64,000 bases of DNA from Pseudomonas sp. URMO17WK12:I2 (GCF_003253735.1 NZ_QKYW01000002.1:334367-398366); one strand, 5' to 3'; positions 10,179 to 22,345 are shown, counted from the stretch's first letter. The notes: generated from the sequence alone by a model not told the origin. Numbers and translations are program-made.

Positions 10179-11237
10179 TCATGACAATTTGCGCGCTGGC
10201 TGGCGCAACAGGATCCACAGCAGGTAGGGCCCGCCCACCACCGCGGTGATCACCCCGACGGGGATCTCGATGGGCGCCAGCCAGGTGCGCCCGACCCAGT
10301 CGGCGACGGTCATCAACAGCGCGCCCGCCAACGCCGAACAGAGCACCGGGACACCACGGTGGCCACTGAGGTAGCGGGCCATTTCCGGCGCCGCGAGTGC
10401 CACCAGCCCCACCGGGCCGGCCACGGCGACCGCCAGCGCGGTGAGCAGCACCGTGGTGATCAGGGTCAGCAGGCGCATGGCTTTCAGGTGCACGCCCAGG
10501 CCCACTGCCACGCTGTCGGAAAAGCGCAGCAGCTCCAGGCGCTGGGCCAGGTACTTGACCAGCGGCAGGCTCAGCAGCAGGCCGACACCCAGCAGCCACA
10601 CCGCCTGGGCAGGTCGCGCATTGAGGCTGCCGACCGTCCAGGGATAGGCGACGTTGGCGGCGTCGATATCGGCTCGCGCCAGCATCAGGTTGGTCAGCGC
10701 GCCGAACACCGCGCCCACCGCGATGCCGACCACGATGAAGCGATAACCCCGCGCCCCGGCTCCGGCACTCAGCCCGAAGGCCAGCACCGCGGCCGTGGTG
10801 GCGCCGGTCAGCGCCAGGGCCGAAGGCGCCAGGGTGGTCGGCACGGCGACGATGGACGCCACCGCGAAGGCCGTGGCGCCGTCATCGATGCCGATCACCC
10901 CGGGTGTGGCCAGGCGATTGCGCGCCAGGGTCTGCAGCAGGCAACCGCCGATGCCGAATGCCGCGCCGGTGAGCAGGCCGGCGACCAGGCGCTGCAGGCG
11001 CAGCTCCTGCACCAGAAACACGTGCATCGGCTCGCCGTGGCCAAAGGCAGCGGCCAGCGCCGTCCACGGCGACAGGCCGGCAGCGCCGGACGCCAGGCTG
11101 ATGCCGGTGATGATCACGACGGCCAGCGCAAGGCCCAGGGCGGCGAACACGCCGCGGCGATTGAGCAACACGCGCAGCGAGCCGAGCGCCAGCAACCAGT
11201 AGCCGCTGGGCGCTGTGATTGAAGTCGCTGCTTTCAT
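10179..11237 (-). CDS. fepG: Ferric-siderophore ABC transporter permease (FepG-like)
   Basis: Inner-membrane FecCD-family permease, 352 residues with about nine to ten hydrophobic segments. The family motif around GIGGCLLQTLARNRLATPG, followed by GIDDGATAFA, is visible in the first third, and the conserved VGPVGLVALAAPEMARYL loop near the C-terminal quarter is the ATPase-coupling region. Its ATG overlaps the stop of the preceding permease gene by four bases (ATGA), implying coupled translation. Between the permeases the order is FepD-like then FepG-like, as in enterobactin import operons. Confidence 0.87.
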   Translation of the reverse strand: MKAATSITAPSGYWLLALGSLRVLLNRRGVFAALGLALAVVIITGISLASGAAGLSPWTALAAAFGHGEPMHVFLVQELRLQRLVAGLLTGAAFGIGGCLLQTLARNRLATPGVIGIDDGATAFAVASIVAVPTTLAPSALALTGATTAAVLAFGLSAGAGARGYRFIVVGIAVGAVFGALTNLMLARADIDAANVAYPWTVGSLNARPAQAVWLLGVGLLLSLPLVKYLAQRLELLRFSDSVAVGLGVHLKAMRLLTLITTVLLTALAVAVAGPVGLVALAAPEMARYLSGHRGVPVLCSALAGALLMTVADWVGRTWLAPIEIPVGVITAVVGGPYLLWILLRQPARKLS

Positions 11238-12247
11238 AGCGTCGGCAACCTGTGGCTGCGCACCACCGCGACCAGCACTGGCGCGCCGATCAGTGCGGTC
11301 ACCACACCGATCGGCAGTTCGTAGGGGCTGACCAGCAGGCGCGAGAGGATATCGGCGAACAGTACGATGATCGGCCCGAGCAGCAGCGACAAACCGATGG
11401 TGCGGCGGATGTCCGGCCCCACCAGGCGGCGCGCCACGAAGGGCACCACCAGGCCGACGAAGGCCATGGGCCCGGCCGCTGCCGTGGCGGTGCCGACCAG
11501 CACGGCGACGCCGAGCAAGGCACCCAGACGCGTCAGGCCGGGATGATGGCCGAGCCCGGTGGCCATCTTCTCACCGAGGGCCAGGGCCGCCAGCGGACGG
11601 ATCAGCGGCGCCAGCAGCGACAGGCCGAGCAGCAGCCCAGGGGCGCTCCAGACCAGCACGTCCTGGGGGCGACCGGCCAGGGCGCCAATGATCCAGAAGC
11701 GGATCTCGTCGGCGCTGCGCTGGTCGTGCAGCAGAATCAGCGTGCTGATCGCGGTGAGAATGCCCGAGAACGCGGCACCGGCCAGCACCAGGCGTACCGG
11801 GTCGTCACCGACGCCGCGCACCTGGGTGACCAGCAAGACCAGCAGGCAACCGGCCATGGCGCCCGCGATGGCCACGCCGAGGTTCAAGGTCGCCGCACTG
11901 GCGCCCAGGCTGATCGCAACGACCACGGCGAATGAGGCCCCAGCGCTGACGCCAAGCAGACCGGGCTCGGCCAATGGGTTGCGGGTGGCCGACTGCAGCA
12001 CCACGCCCGCCGCGCCCAGCGCTACGCCGACCAGTACGCCGAGCAGGGTGCGCGGCAGGCGCAGTTCGAAGAGCACGAAGCGCGCTTCGTCATCCATGGC
12101 AGCAGCCAGTGCCGACAGGCTGCGCAGGATGCCCACCTCACCCGCACCGATCAGCAGGCTGGCGATGCACAGCAACACCAACGCAGCGCCCACCCACGCC
12201 AGCGCGCCGGCCAGGGTCAGGCGAGCATGTTTTGCAGCCTTGCTCAT
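11234..12247 (-). CDS. fepD: Ferric-siderophore ABC transporter permease (FepD-like)
   Basis: Second FecCD permease, 337 residues, heterodimer partner of the gene downstream. Visible: N-terminal membrane helix LAWVGAALVLLCIASLLIGAG, family motif GAAGVVLQSATRNPLAEPGL then GVSAGASFAV, and the coupling loop AGPMAFVGLVVPFVARRLVG. It overlaps the binding-protein gene upstream and the second permease downstream by four bases each (ATGA both times), so the binding protein and both permeases are translationally chained. Numbering D/G follows operon position only. Confidence 0.87.
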   Translation of the reverse strand: MSKAAKHARLTLAGALAWVGAALVLLCIASLLIGAGEVGILRSLSALAAAMDDEARFVLFELRLPRTLLGVLVGVALGAAGVVLQSATRNPLAEPGLLGVSAGASFAVVVAISLGASAATLNLGVAIAGAMAGCLLVLLVTQVRGVGDDPVRLVLAGAAFSGILTAISTLILLHDQRSADEIRFWIIGALAGRPQDVLVWSAPGLLLGLSLLAPLIRPLAALALGEKMATGLGHHPGLTRLGALLGVAVLVGTATAAAGPMAFVGLVVPFVARRLVGPDIRRTIGLSLLLGPIIVLFADILSRLLVSPYELPIGVVTALIGAPVLVAVVRSHRLPTL

Positions 12248-13167
12248 TGCGCGGTGACGGCCTTCTCCACGTCGTCGAGAACCACCTGGGCGGCCAGCGG
12301 GCCGGCGCCGCTGCTCCAGATCTGCCCGTCGACGCTCTGCACATGGCCACTGCTGACCGCCTTGAGGCGTGCGAACGCCGGCTGCTGGCGCGCCTGCTCC
12401 AGCGCCTTGTCACCGTCGGCATTGAGGGTGGCGAGAAACAGCCAGTCGCCGTCGATGCGCGACAGGTTTTCCAGGCTCAGGGCATCGCTATGGGGTTTCT
12501 TGGTCAGCTCGGCGGCCATGGCCGTGCCCTTGAAACCCAGCTGGCCCAGCAACTGGCCGACGAACAGATGGTGCGACATCACGCCCGGCCCCTGTGGGCT
12601 CCAGCGCACCACGGAAGCGACCTGGCCCGGCTCTATCTTGCCTTTGAGGCCTTCGATGCGCGCATCGACCGCAGCGATGGCGGCCCTGGCCTCGGGCCGC
12701 TTGTCCAGCGCCTGGCCATAGAACTCGACGTTTTGACGCCAGTCGGCGAAGGCATTGCCCTTTGGCACCAGGGTCGGCGCGATCAGGCTGAGTTTCTGGT
12801 ACTGATCCCTGGTCAGCGCCGGCGCCGCCAGGATCAGATCCGGTTGCAGGGCGAACACCGATTCCAGATTGGTTTCCCGCGCGGTGCCAACGATCTTGAT
12901 GTCGCCTGCCTTGTCTTTCAGGTAAGTCGACACATCATTGCCGCCGCGGGTGGCCATGCTGCCCAGCGGTGTGACACCAACGGCCAGGGCTGTATCAAGG
13001 GCATTCTCGCTCAGGGTCACCACGCGCTGCGGCGTGCCGTGCAACTCGAGCGCGCCGAAGGCTGTGTCGACGGTACGTGACGCTGCCTGAGCAGTGCCCA
13101 GCGGCAGCAACGCGACCAGGCCGGAAAGCGCCAGCAGGCACGAACATCGGGATAGGCTAGCAATCAT
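12244..13167 (-). CDS. fepB: Periplasmic ferric-siderophore binding protein (FepB-like)
   Basis: Substrate-binding protein that would hand the iron complex from the outer-membrane receptor to the inner-membrane permeases. I start it at the ATG at 13167 (MIASLSRCSCLLALSGLVAL): an AAGGA site lies 7 bases upstream and a signal peptide follows, cleaved near AQAASR. A longer in-frame reading to 13320 overlaps the esterase and lacks a signal. 307 residues of the TroA/FepB fold: PQRVVTLSENALDTALAVGV, then PDLILAAPALT. It begins 109 bases after the esterase stop and overlaps the first permease by four bases. Confidence 0.87.
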   Translation of the reverse strand: MIASLSRCSCLLALSGLVALLPLGTAQAASRTVDTAFGALELHGTPQRVVTLSENALDTALAVGVTPLGSMATRGGNDVSTYLKDKAGDIKIVGTARETNLESVFALQPDLILAAPALTRDQYQKLSLIAPTLVPKGNAFADWRQNVEFYGQALDKRPEARAAIAAVDARIEGLKGKIEPGQVASVVRWSPQGPGVMSHHLFVGQLLGQLGFKGTAMAAELTKKPHSDALSLENLSRIDGDWLFLATLNADGDKALEQARQQPAFARLKAVSSGHVQSVDGQIWSSGAGPLAAQVVLDDVEKAVTAQ

Positions 13168-13276
13168 CGGAAGATCCTTGGTTAAGGCTAATAGCTGCCA
13201 CCACGCGGGGTGGCCGAGATGCACGGCGGCCATCGCTCGCCGCCGCCGCGCAGCATGTTGATTTACCGGCAGCGGC

Positions 13277-14230
13277 TCAGGGCGAAGGCCAAGGGGCGAT
13301 GGCGGCCTCGTCACCGGCACTCAGACGCAGTGCCGGGCCCAGCGAGGCGGGCAACATCGGCCCGTGGCTCAGCTCGGGGTAACGCCGGTAGCGCACCTCA
13401 CCGTGGGCTGTAGCAGCCAGCTGGCCGGCCAGTTGCTCGGCGGCGTTGGCCGGCAACGCCGCGATCGCTGCACGGCGGGCACGCACCTGCGGATCCTCGT
13501 CCCGGCCAGCAGGTGGGGGCTTGCGCAGCGCCCCGCCGGTCAGCAGCGTCAGATCGAAAGTTCGCGGGTTGGCCATGAATGCCTGGGCTTCCTTGAGAAT
13601 GAAACCGCCCTGCCACCATAGCGAGGGGTCGGCGGCGATATAGCGCTGGAAGCTCGCCGGCCGGGTGAACAGCGCGTGCAATGTCAGCAGGCCGCCATAG
13701 GAATGCCCCCAGAGGCTCTGCCGCCGCACATCGATGGGGGCCTGCGCCTGCACCAGGGGCTTGATGCGTTGCTCGAGCAGGTCGAGAAACACATCCGCGC
13801 CACCACCGCGCCGCCCGCGGGCGATATCGTCGATCACCGGCTCACCGCCCGGCAGCGGAGGTGTGTAGTCATAGGCCCGCGCCGTTGTATCGAAGCGCAG
13901 ATCCGTGGCGTAGCCGATAAACACCAGTACCGGCGGCCCAAGCTCGGCCAGATCGGCCAATTGTGCATCTTGCAGGGCGCCCAGCGCGGCATTGCCATCG
14001 AGCAGGTAAAGCACCGGGTAACCTGCGCGCGGGGCAGCCTGCTCGGGTATGGCCAAGGTGATTCGGTAGTGACGCTGGCCATCGACCGACGCCACTTCAT
14101 GCTGGTCAAAGCGGTAATGGGCCGAGCCGCGATCAGCCAGGGTGGGGCCCAGCGGTTGGGACAGGTCAGGCTTGGCCATGACGGCTGTACAGACCGCGAG
14201 CGACAATCCGAGTAGCCATGCTGTTTTCAT
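13277..14230 (-). CDS. Periplasmic siderophore esterase, alpha/beta hydrolase (IroE/PfeE-like)
   Basis: 317 residues with a signal peptide (MKTAWLLGLSLAVCTAVMAK) and the esterase-D-type alpha/beta hydrolase fold seen in IroE, Fes and P. aeruginosa PfeE. Nucleophile Ser177 lies in GHSYG (175-179), YPVLYLLDGN precedes it, and His289 in SHGPM is the likely catalytic histidine. PfeE-type enzymes cut ferric enterobactin in the periplasm so the iron can be released; next to a PirA-type receptor and a FepB-type importer the same role is inferred. It starts 19 bases after the receptor stop, so it is co-transcribed with it. Confidence 0.85.
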   Translation of the reverse strand: MKTAWLLGLSLAVCTAVMAKPDLSQPLGPTLADRGSAHYRFDQHEVASVDGQRHYRITLAIPEQAAPRAGYPVLYLLDGNAALGALQDAQLADLAELGPPVLVFIGYATDLRFDTTARAYDYTPPLPGGEPVIDDIARGRRGGGADVFLDLLEQRIKPLVQAQAPIDVRRQSLWGHSYGGLLTLHALFTRPASFQRYIAADPSLWWQGGFILKEAQAFMANPRTFDLTLLTGGALRKPPPAGRDEDPQVRARRAAIAALPANAAEQLAGQLAATAHGEVRYRRYPELSHGPMLPASLGPALRLSAGDEAAIAPWPSP

Positions 14231-14249
14231 GTCCTCTCCTGCGCCGCAC

Positions 14250-16541
14250 TCAGAACGCCGCGCTCATTGAGACGAACGCGGCACGCCCAGGCTGGTTGTA
14301 GGTATTGGCGCCCGAGGTGGCCGCATTTCCGCCGCGCAGAATCTGCTTGTCGAACAGGTTATTGATGCCCACCCGCAGGCTGTAACTGGCGTTGAACTGA
14401 TACCCGGCGCTCACATCCACCAGACCATAGGGATCGACATCCTTCTGGGCCTGCGCGTCATAGGCCTGCGCCGTGCGGTAATTGAAGGTCGGGGATTGCT
14501 GCTTGCCGTAATAGGTACCCGCCAGTTGCAGGGACAACTGCTCGGTCGCCTGCCAGTCCAGCGTGCTGTTGACGGTGTACTCGGGAATCACGCTGAGCGG
14601 CTCGCCGGTATCCCGGTCTTTGGACTCGATCATGTAAGTGAGGTTGGTGTTCCAGTCCAGGCGCGGGCTCAGTTCGACGAACAGGTTTCCCTCGATCCCC
14701 TGCACCACGGCTTTCTTGGCGTTCTGCCATTGCAGAACCCGGCGATTGGTGGTGGTCGGCGGAGTGCCCGAGGTGTAATCCACGATCGACACGTACTCGT
14801 TGCCGCCTACGATCTTGTTGCGGTAGTCGTTGCGAAAATAGGTGGCCGTGGTCCGCCAGGCGCCCTTGTCGAACGTCAAGCCGATTTCCTTGTTGACGCT
14901 GGTTTCCGGGTTGAGGTGCTCATTACCGACCAGGTAACAGCCACCGGAGTTGGTTTCGGTGGCATTGCAGCCGTTGCCTCTGCTGTAGAGCAGGTAATTG
15001 GGGTTGGCCTGATACAGGTTCGGCGTCTTGTAGGCACGTGCCACGCCGCCCTTGAGGGTCAGCTCGTCGGTCAATTGATGGGAGGCATTGAGGCTTGGGC
15101 TCCAGTTGTTTCCGAACTGCTCGTGATGGTCGAAGCGCAGGCCCGGCGTCACCGTGGTGTTCTCGGTCAGTTCGATGTTGTCTTCCACGTACAGCGCGTA
15201 GCTGCTCGCCGAGATCTTCGATTGGGAGCGATCAAAGCCTGGAAGGCTGGCGCCACCAGTGCCCGGGTCGAAGCTCTGTGGCCGGCTGGAGCCTTTATCA
15301 TTGAGCGTTTCATAGAGGTATTCACCGCCCACGGTCAGCGCCTGCTCCAGGCCAAAGGCACTAAGCGGCAGGTTCACCTCACTGGCGGCGCGGGTGTTGC
15401 GCAACCGCGACAGCGCCGCACCACCGCCACTGGTGATGGCGCCTTCCGGGCCACCCGCCAGCCCCTCGTTGAGCCGCCAGTTACGGGTGTAGTCGTAGCT
15501 CAGGGACGAGGTGGTCGAGCCCCACTCGAATTCACCCAGATGGGTGAGATCGAAGGTGCTGCGCTGCATGACATTGGTCTCATGGCCGTACAGGCTCTGG
15601 ATGAACGTCGGATTGCCGCCGGCATTGCTGTTCATGGTGTCGCCGGTATAGATGTTTCCCTGCCGGCTATAGCCGGAGGAAAACTCCAGGGTGTGCTCAT
15701 CGTTCAGTCGCCAGCTGAGCAGACCGTTGACGTCCTTGTTGCGCACGCCTTCACGGCCGGCCACCAGGGTGTTGTCCTGCTGGCTGGCATTGATGTCGAT
15801 ATCATCGGCATCGGTCTTGCTCACGCCGCCATAGAGACGCATCGAAAGATTGTCGGCCAGCGGCCCGCTCAGGCTGAAATTGGTGCGTTTGCTCGCGCCC
15901 TCGGCAGCATCTTCGGGCAGCATCGTGAAAACGTTGAGGCTGCCACTGAAGGCCTCGGTTGGCCGCTTGGTGATGATGTTGACCACGCCGCCCATGGCAC
16001 CGGAGCCATAGCGCGCCGCCGCCGGCCCGCGCAAGATCTCGATGCGCTCGACCTCTTCGGCCGGCACCCAGTTGGTTTCACCTCGTGTGTCACGGTCACC
16101 GTTCCAGCCATAGCGCACCGCATTGCGCGAGGTGGACGGCTTGCCGTCGATGAGAATCAGGGTATTTTCCGGCCCCATGCCGCGCAGGTCGATCTGGCGG
16201 TTGTTGCCGCGCGCGCCGCTGGCACTGTTGCCGGTGAGATTCACGCCAGGCTGACGGCGGATGATGTCGGACAGGTCGTTGGCCGGCGGGCGCTTCTTGA
16301 TGTCTTCGGCCGAGATGACCGACACCCCGGGCGCCTGCTTCAACTCCTCTTCGGCGGTGCTGACGACCCGGGTTTCCGTCAGCTCCAGCGCCTGGGAGGA
16401 CGCCTCGGGCGAGGCGGAATCCTGGTAGCCCGCGGGCTCAGCCAGCGGCTCGCTGACCTGAGCCACTGCCGCTGGGGCACTGCAGCCCAGCAGGATGGCG
16501 GCGGCTAGCAGATTCGGTTGGTACTTCGGGTTCATCGACAT
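14250..16541 (-). CDS. pirA: TonB-dependent ferric-catecholate receptor (PirA/PfeA family)
   Basis: Outer-membrane receptor of 763 residues. Signal peptide at 1-28 ending AAVAQ; TonB-box region followed by a plug domain (about 70-220) with DLSDIIRRQPGVNLTGNSAS, GMGPENTLILIDGKP and RGPAAARYGSGAMGGVVNI; then a 22-strand barrel ending in Phe (FVSMSAAF). The long loops and the plug resemble FepA, PfeA and PirA. I favour PirA because the two-component pair upstream and gacS beyond match the P. aeruginosa pirRSA-gacS order. A second possible ATG lies two codons in (16535). A Fur-box-like site lies 97 bases upstream. Confidence 0.9.
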   Translation of the reverse strand: MSMNPKYQPNLLAAAILLGCSAPAAVAQVSEPLAEPAGYQDSASPEASSQALELTETRVVSTAEEELKQAPGVSVISAEDIKKRPPANDLSDIIRRQPGVNLTGNSASGARGNNRQIDLRGMGPENTLILIDGKPSTSRNAVRYGWNGDRDTRGETNWVPAEEVERIEILRGPAAARYGSGAMGGVVNIITKRPTEAFSGSLNVFTMLPEDAAEGASKRTNFSLSGPLADNLSMRLYGGVSKTDADDIDINASQQDNTLVAGREGVRNKDVNGLLSWRLNDEHTLEFSSGYSRQGNIYTGDTMNSNAGGNPTFIQSLYGHETNVMQRSTFDLTHLGEFEWGSTTSSLSYDYTRNWRLNEGLAGGPEGAITSGGGAALSRLRNTRAASEVNLPLSAFGLEQALTVGGEYLYETLNDKGSSRPQSFDPGTGGASLPGFDRSQSKISASSYALYVEDNIELTENTTVTPGLRFDHHEQFGNNWSPSLNASHQLTDELTLKGGVARAYKTPNLYQANPNYLLYSRGNGCNATETNSGGCYLVGNEHLNPETSVNKEIGLTFDKGAWRTTATYFRNDYRNKIVGGNEYVSIVDYTSGTPPTTTNRRVLQWQNAKKAVVQGIEGNLFVELSPRLDWNTNLTYMIESKDRDTGEPLSVIPEYTVNSTLDWQATEQLSLQLAGTYYGKQQSPTFNYRTAQAYDAQAQKDVDPYGLVDVSAGYQFNASYSLRVGINNLFDKQILRGGNAATSGANTYNQPGRAAFVSMSAAF

Positions 16542-16637
16542 TCCCTTACCGCTTGATTGTCAGGCCCAGGCGGGCGAAAACGGCGGTAATGGAACTCCTG
16601 AAGGCGCTTTCTAGAGCCTTCCCGCCGCAATAACGGC

Positions 16638-16656
16638 GCAAATGATAGTCAATACC
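16638..16656. promoter_or_regulatory. Candidate Fur box upstream of pirA
   Basis: GCAAATGATAGTCAATACC matches the classical 19-base Fur consensus at 14 of 19 positions by eye. It lies in the 141-base gap between the pirS stop and the pirA start, where an iron-repressed promoter for the receptor would be expected. Confidence 0.65.
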
Positions 16657-16682
16657 ATATGAGAGTAAACGTCATTTACAGT

Positions 16683-18038
16683 CTATACAGTTTGCGCCTG
16701 GACCTCGGCGGCCGGCAGCAGCAGGTGCATCTGCAGCCCGCTGCCCGGCGGGCTCTGCACCCACAGGCGACCGTCCTGCAAGGCAATGGCACTGCGCGCG
16801 ATGCTCAGGCCGAGGCCGAAGCCGCCATCACCGGGGCGCGCACTGTCTAGCCGTGCGAAGGGCTCGAAAATGGTTTCCAGGTAGCGCTCCTCGATACCGG
16901 GGCCGTCGTCGACCAGGCACAGGTGCCAGCAGTCACCTTCAAGCACGCCGTTCAGCCGCACGCGCCCTTGCGGCGGTGAATGGCGAATGGCGTTGCGCAG
17001 CAGGTTTTCCAGGGCCTGGGCCAGGCTGGTCAGGTTGGCGTACACCGTGCATTCTTCATCGGCCTCGAACAGCATGCGCTCGCGGCACCAGCCGGCTTCG
17101 AAGCAGGCATCCTCGACCAGCATGTCCCAGAGCTGCAGCAGGCGAATCGGCTCGCGCTCGAATTGCGGGCGTTCGGAGTCCAGCCACGCCAGCTCCAGGG
17201 AGTTCTCCACCAGGTTCTGCATGATGGTGATCTCGCGGTCGAGGCGCTGGCGCAGCACCTGCGGGTCGCTCTCGCCGTCGCTGGCCACACGCAGGCGGCT
17301 CAGCGGCGTACGCAACTCATGGGACAGGTCACGCAGCAAGCGCCGCTGATACACCACGGTACCCTGCAAGCGCTCGGCCATCTGGTCGAAGGCGCGCCCC
17401 AGCTCGCCCAATTCGTCCTTGCGGCTCGCCACCGGCGGGCCAACCCGCGCGCTCAGATCGCCAGCACTGAGGCCATTGGCCTGACGCCGCAGGATCACCA
17501 GCGGCCCGATCAGCCAGCGGTACAGCAAGGTACCCAAGAGGATGGCCAGGCAGGCGGGCAACACGCTGCGCAGGAAGAAGTCCCACAGTGGGCGGTCGAC
17601 GCGCGGATCGAGGCGCGGCGGCAGCTCCATCACCAGGCGCCCGTTGCCGTCGCTGAACGGCACATAGAAAACCGGTTGCCCTCCGGGCCGGCCGACCTTC
17701 TGGTCGAGGCGGCGCACGAAGCTCAGGCGCAGCGCCTCCTCTTCGCTGAGCGGGCAGGAGGACAACGACTGCTGGTGCTCGTCCACCGCCACGACCCACA
17801 CCTGCTCGCGCTGATAGAAATCGTGCAGGAACTCGTCCAGGCCGCTACGGCCTCGCTCACGCCAGGCGCGCTCCGCCTCGCGGCCGAACGCGGTCAGCTG
17901 CTGTCGACTGTCCCTGGACAGCGTAGACATCGAGTCGTATACCCGCTGCTCCAGGTCCAGGTGCATGCTGACGATCAGCAGACAGAACAGTGCCAGGCCG
18001 AGGATCAGTTTCCAGAACAGCGAATGCCTCTCCGGCAC
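16683..18038 (-). CDS. pirS: Sensor histidine kinase of the ferric-catecholate system
   Basis: Inner-membrane sensor, 451 residues from the GTG at 18038, which follows the pirR stop by one base (TGAGGTG); the much longer reading to 18401 is pirR in another frame. TM1 (about 5-27, LFWKLILGLALFCLLIVSM), periplasmic sensor region of about 125 residues, TM2, HAMP (RRQANGLSAGDLSARVGPP), phosphoacceptor helix LLRDLSHELRTPLSRLRV and ATPase boxes ending GGFGLGLSIARS. Expected to sense periplasmic ferric siderophore and activate PirR, which switches on pirA. Confidence 0.9.
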   Translation of the reverse strand: MPERHSLFWKLILGLALFCLLIVSMHLDLEQRVYDSMSTLSRDSRQQLTAFGREAERAWRERGRSGLDEFLHDFYQREQVWVVAVDEHQQSLSSCPLSEEEALRLSFVRRLDQKVGRPGGQPVFYVPFSDGNGRLVMELPPRLDPRVDRPLWDFFLRSVLPACLAILLGTLLYRWLIGPLVILRRQANGLSAGDLSARVGPPVASRKDELGELGRAFDQMAERLQGTVVYQRRLLRDLSHELRTPLSRLRVASDGESDPQVLRQRLDREITIMQNLVENSLELAWLDSERPQFEREPIRLLQLWDMLVEDACFEAGWCRERMLFEADEECTVYANLTSLAQALENLLRNAIRHSPPQGRVRLNGVLEGDCWHLCLVDDGPGIEERYLETIFEPFARLDSARPGDGGFGLGLSIARSAIALQDGRLWVQSPPGSGLQMHLLLPAAEVQAQTV

Positions 18039-18039
18039 C

Positions 18040-18747
18040 TCAGGGCTCCCGCGCCGTGAGCACGTAACCCTTGCCCCACACCGACTCCAGGCGCGCGCTG
18101 TTGTAGCCGATGCTCTTGAGCTTGCGGCGCACGTTGCTGACATGCATGTCCAGGCTGCGGTCATGCTGGGAATAGCCGCGATGCAGCACGTGCTGGTACA
18201 GGAAGGCCTTGCTGAGCACCTCCTCGGCGTGCCGGGAAAAGGTTTCCAGCAGGCGGTACTCGGTCGAGGTGAGCATCGCCCACTGGCCGTCATGACAGAC
18301 GTCGCAGCGCTCTTCGTGAAAGCGCAGCGCATCGACCTGCAAGGGTGGCTGGCCACGACGCTCATAGGCGACCCGGCGCAGAATGGCCTCGATACGCACA
18401 CTCAGTTCACCGAGGCTGAACGGCTTGGGCAGGTAATCGTCGGCGCCCTTGCTGAAGCCGGCGATGCGGTCCTGCTCGGCACCCAGGGCGGACATCAGGA
18501 TGACCGGTACATGGCGCTGCTCGCGCAGGCGTTGCAGCACGTCCAGGCCGTTGCTGCCGGGCAGCAGGATGTCCATCAGAATCAGGTCGAAGTGCTGCTC
18601 CCGGGCCAGGCGCAGGCCTTCGCTGCCGTCGTGGCTGAGGGTCACGTCAAAGCCGCAGCCCTGCAGGTGCGCCTGCAGATGCGAGGCCAGGGCCGGGTCA
18701 TCTTCGACGGCAAGAATCCGGGTGGCGCTGCTGGGTATAAGCGTCAT
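18040..18747 (-). CDS. pirR: OmpR-family response regulator of the ferric-catecholate system
   Basis: 235 residues from the ATG at 18747 (MTLIPSSATRILAVEDDPAL). Receiver domain at about 12-120 with acidic pair EDD, phosphoacceptor Asp in LILMDILLPG and conserved Lys in DDYLPKPF; winged-helix DNA-binding domain in the C-terminal half (LTSTEYRLLETFSRH, SLDMHVSNVRRKLKSIG). It leads the pirR-pirS pair and is divergent from gacS, with 133 bases between their starts. Assignment as PirR rather than another OmpR regulator rests on position next to the receptor and gacS. Confidence 0.9.
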   Translation of the reverse strand: MTLIPSSATRILAVEDDPALASHLQAHLQGCGFDVTLSHDGSEGLRLAREQHFDLILMDILLPGSNGLDVLQRLREQRHVPVILMSALGAEQDRIAGFSKGADDYLPKPFSLGELSVRIEAILRRVAYERRGQPPLQVDALRFHEERCDVCHDGQWAMLTSTEYRLLETFSRHAEEVLSKAFLYQHVLHRGYSQHDRSLDMHVSNVRRKLKSIGYNSARLESVWGKGYVLTAREP

Positions 18748-18880
18748 GGCGAATGGCTCTGGAAAGCAAATGCGAGCGATTCTACCTAACCCCTGGGTAC
18801 CCGTAACCCGCCTTGCGACGGGCAAGCGTTGCCCGACTGGAATCGCTACACTGCCTGGCATCGTCGAAAGGGGGCATTGC

Positions 18881-21620
<2,740 letters not shown>

Positions 21621-21634
<14 letters not shown>

Positions 21635-22253
21635 TCAGGAGGCGTCAGCAGCCCGTGCGGCGGCAATGCCAGCGCCGCCGCCCGGGCAACTGGCGCTGAG
21701 TAAACAGCTGAAAGCCGGCACCCGCCGTGATCACGACAGTGTCGACACGCTGGTCATGCAGTCGCGCCCTTTCGAGAGCCTCGAGCGTTATGGTTACTTC
21801 CTGCGCCTGCAGCACCGTTTCCATGGCTCGCTGGAGGCGCTGTACGACGATATCGAGCTCAATCGCCTGCTGCCGGGCCTGCGCGAGCTGCCACGCTTCG
21901 AGGCGGTGTGTGCCGACCTCACGGATCTGGGCCTGTCACACCCGCCCACGCCAGCCGCTGTGGCGCCGCCCAGCCTCTATGCCGCCCTGGGCTGGCTGTA
22001 CTGCTGCGAAGGCTCCAACCTGGGCGCCGCCTTTCTGTTCAAGCAAACCCAGCAGATCGGCCTCAGCGCCGAACAGGGTGCCCGTCACCTGGCCGCCCAC
22101 CCGGATGGTCGCGGTCTGCACTGGCGCCAGTTCGTCGCCCTGCTCGACGGCCTGGAACTGGACGAAAGCCAGCGTGAAGAAGCCGTCGGCGGCGCCGTAG
22201 CGGCATTCGACCTGTATCGCGCCGCCTTGCAGGAAATCTTTCCCGCTGCCTGA
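21621..22253 (+). CDS. Biliverdin-producing heme oxygenase (HemO/PigA-like)
   Basis: Opens heme to biliverdin, CO and iron. 210 residues of the bacterial heme oxygenase fold: proximal-ligand helix with His38 in RRDHDSVDTLV, and the distal-helix block LGWLYCCEGSNLGAAFLFK that closely resembles P. aeruginosa PigA. It overlaps the end of gacS by 14 bases, so its mRNA probably continues from gacS. A role in iron acquisition from heme is suggested by the PigA resemblance and by the iron locus nearby; a BphO-type role supplying a phytochrome is possible, but no phytochrome gene is present here. The N-terminal 25 residues are Ala/Pro-rich and probably disordered. Confidence 0.82.
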
Positions 22254-22345
22254 TGCTTCGCGGCGAAGTCGACGTCATTCCAGGCGTCGCCACCCCGCCC
22301 GCCGTGGTCGCGCCCTGCTAGAATGCGCCCTCACCCGGAGGACCC

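Noticed and set aside
14496..16508. Long open frame of 670 codons on the plus strand opposite the pirA receptor gene
   Set aside because: It mirrors the receptor exactly in high-GC DNA, has no recognisable domain, and the receptor is certain.
18748..18880. A second Fur box in the pirR-gacS divergent gap
   Set aside because: The best 19-base match by eye agrees at only about half the positions.
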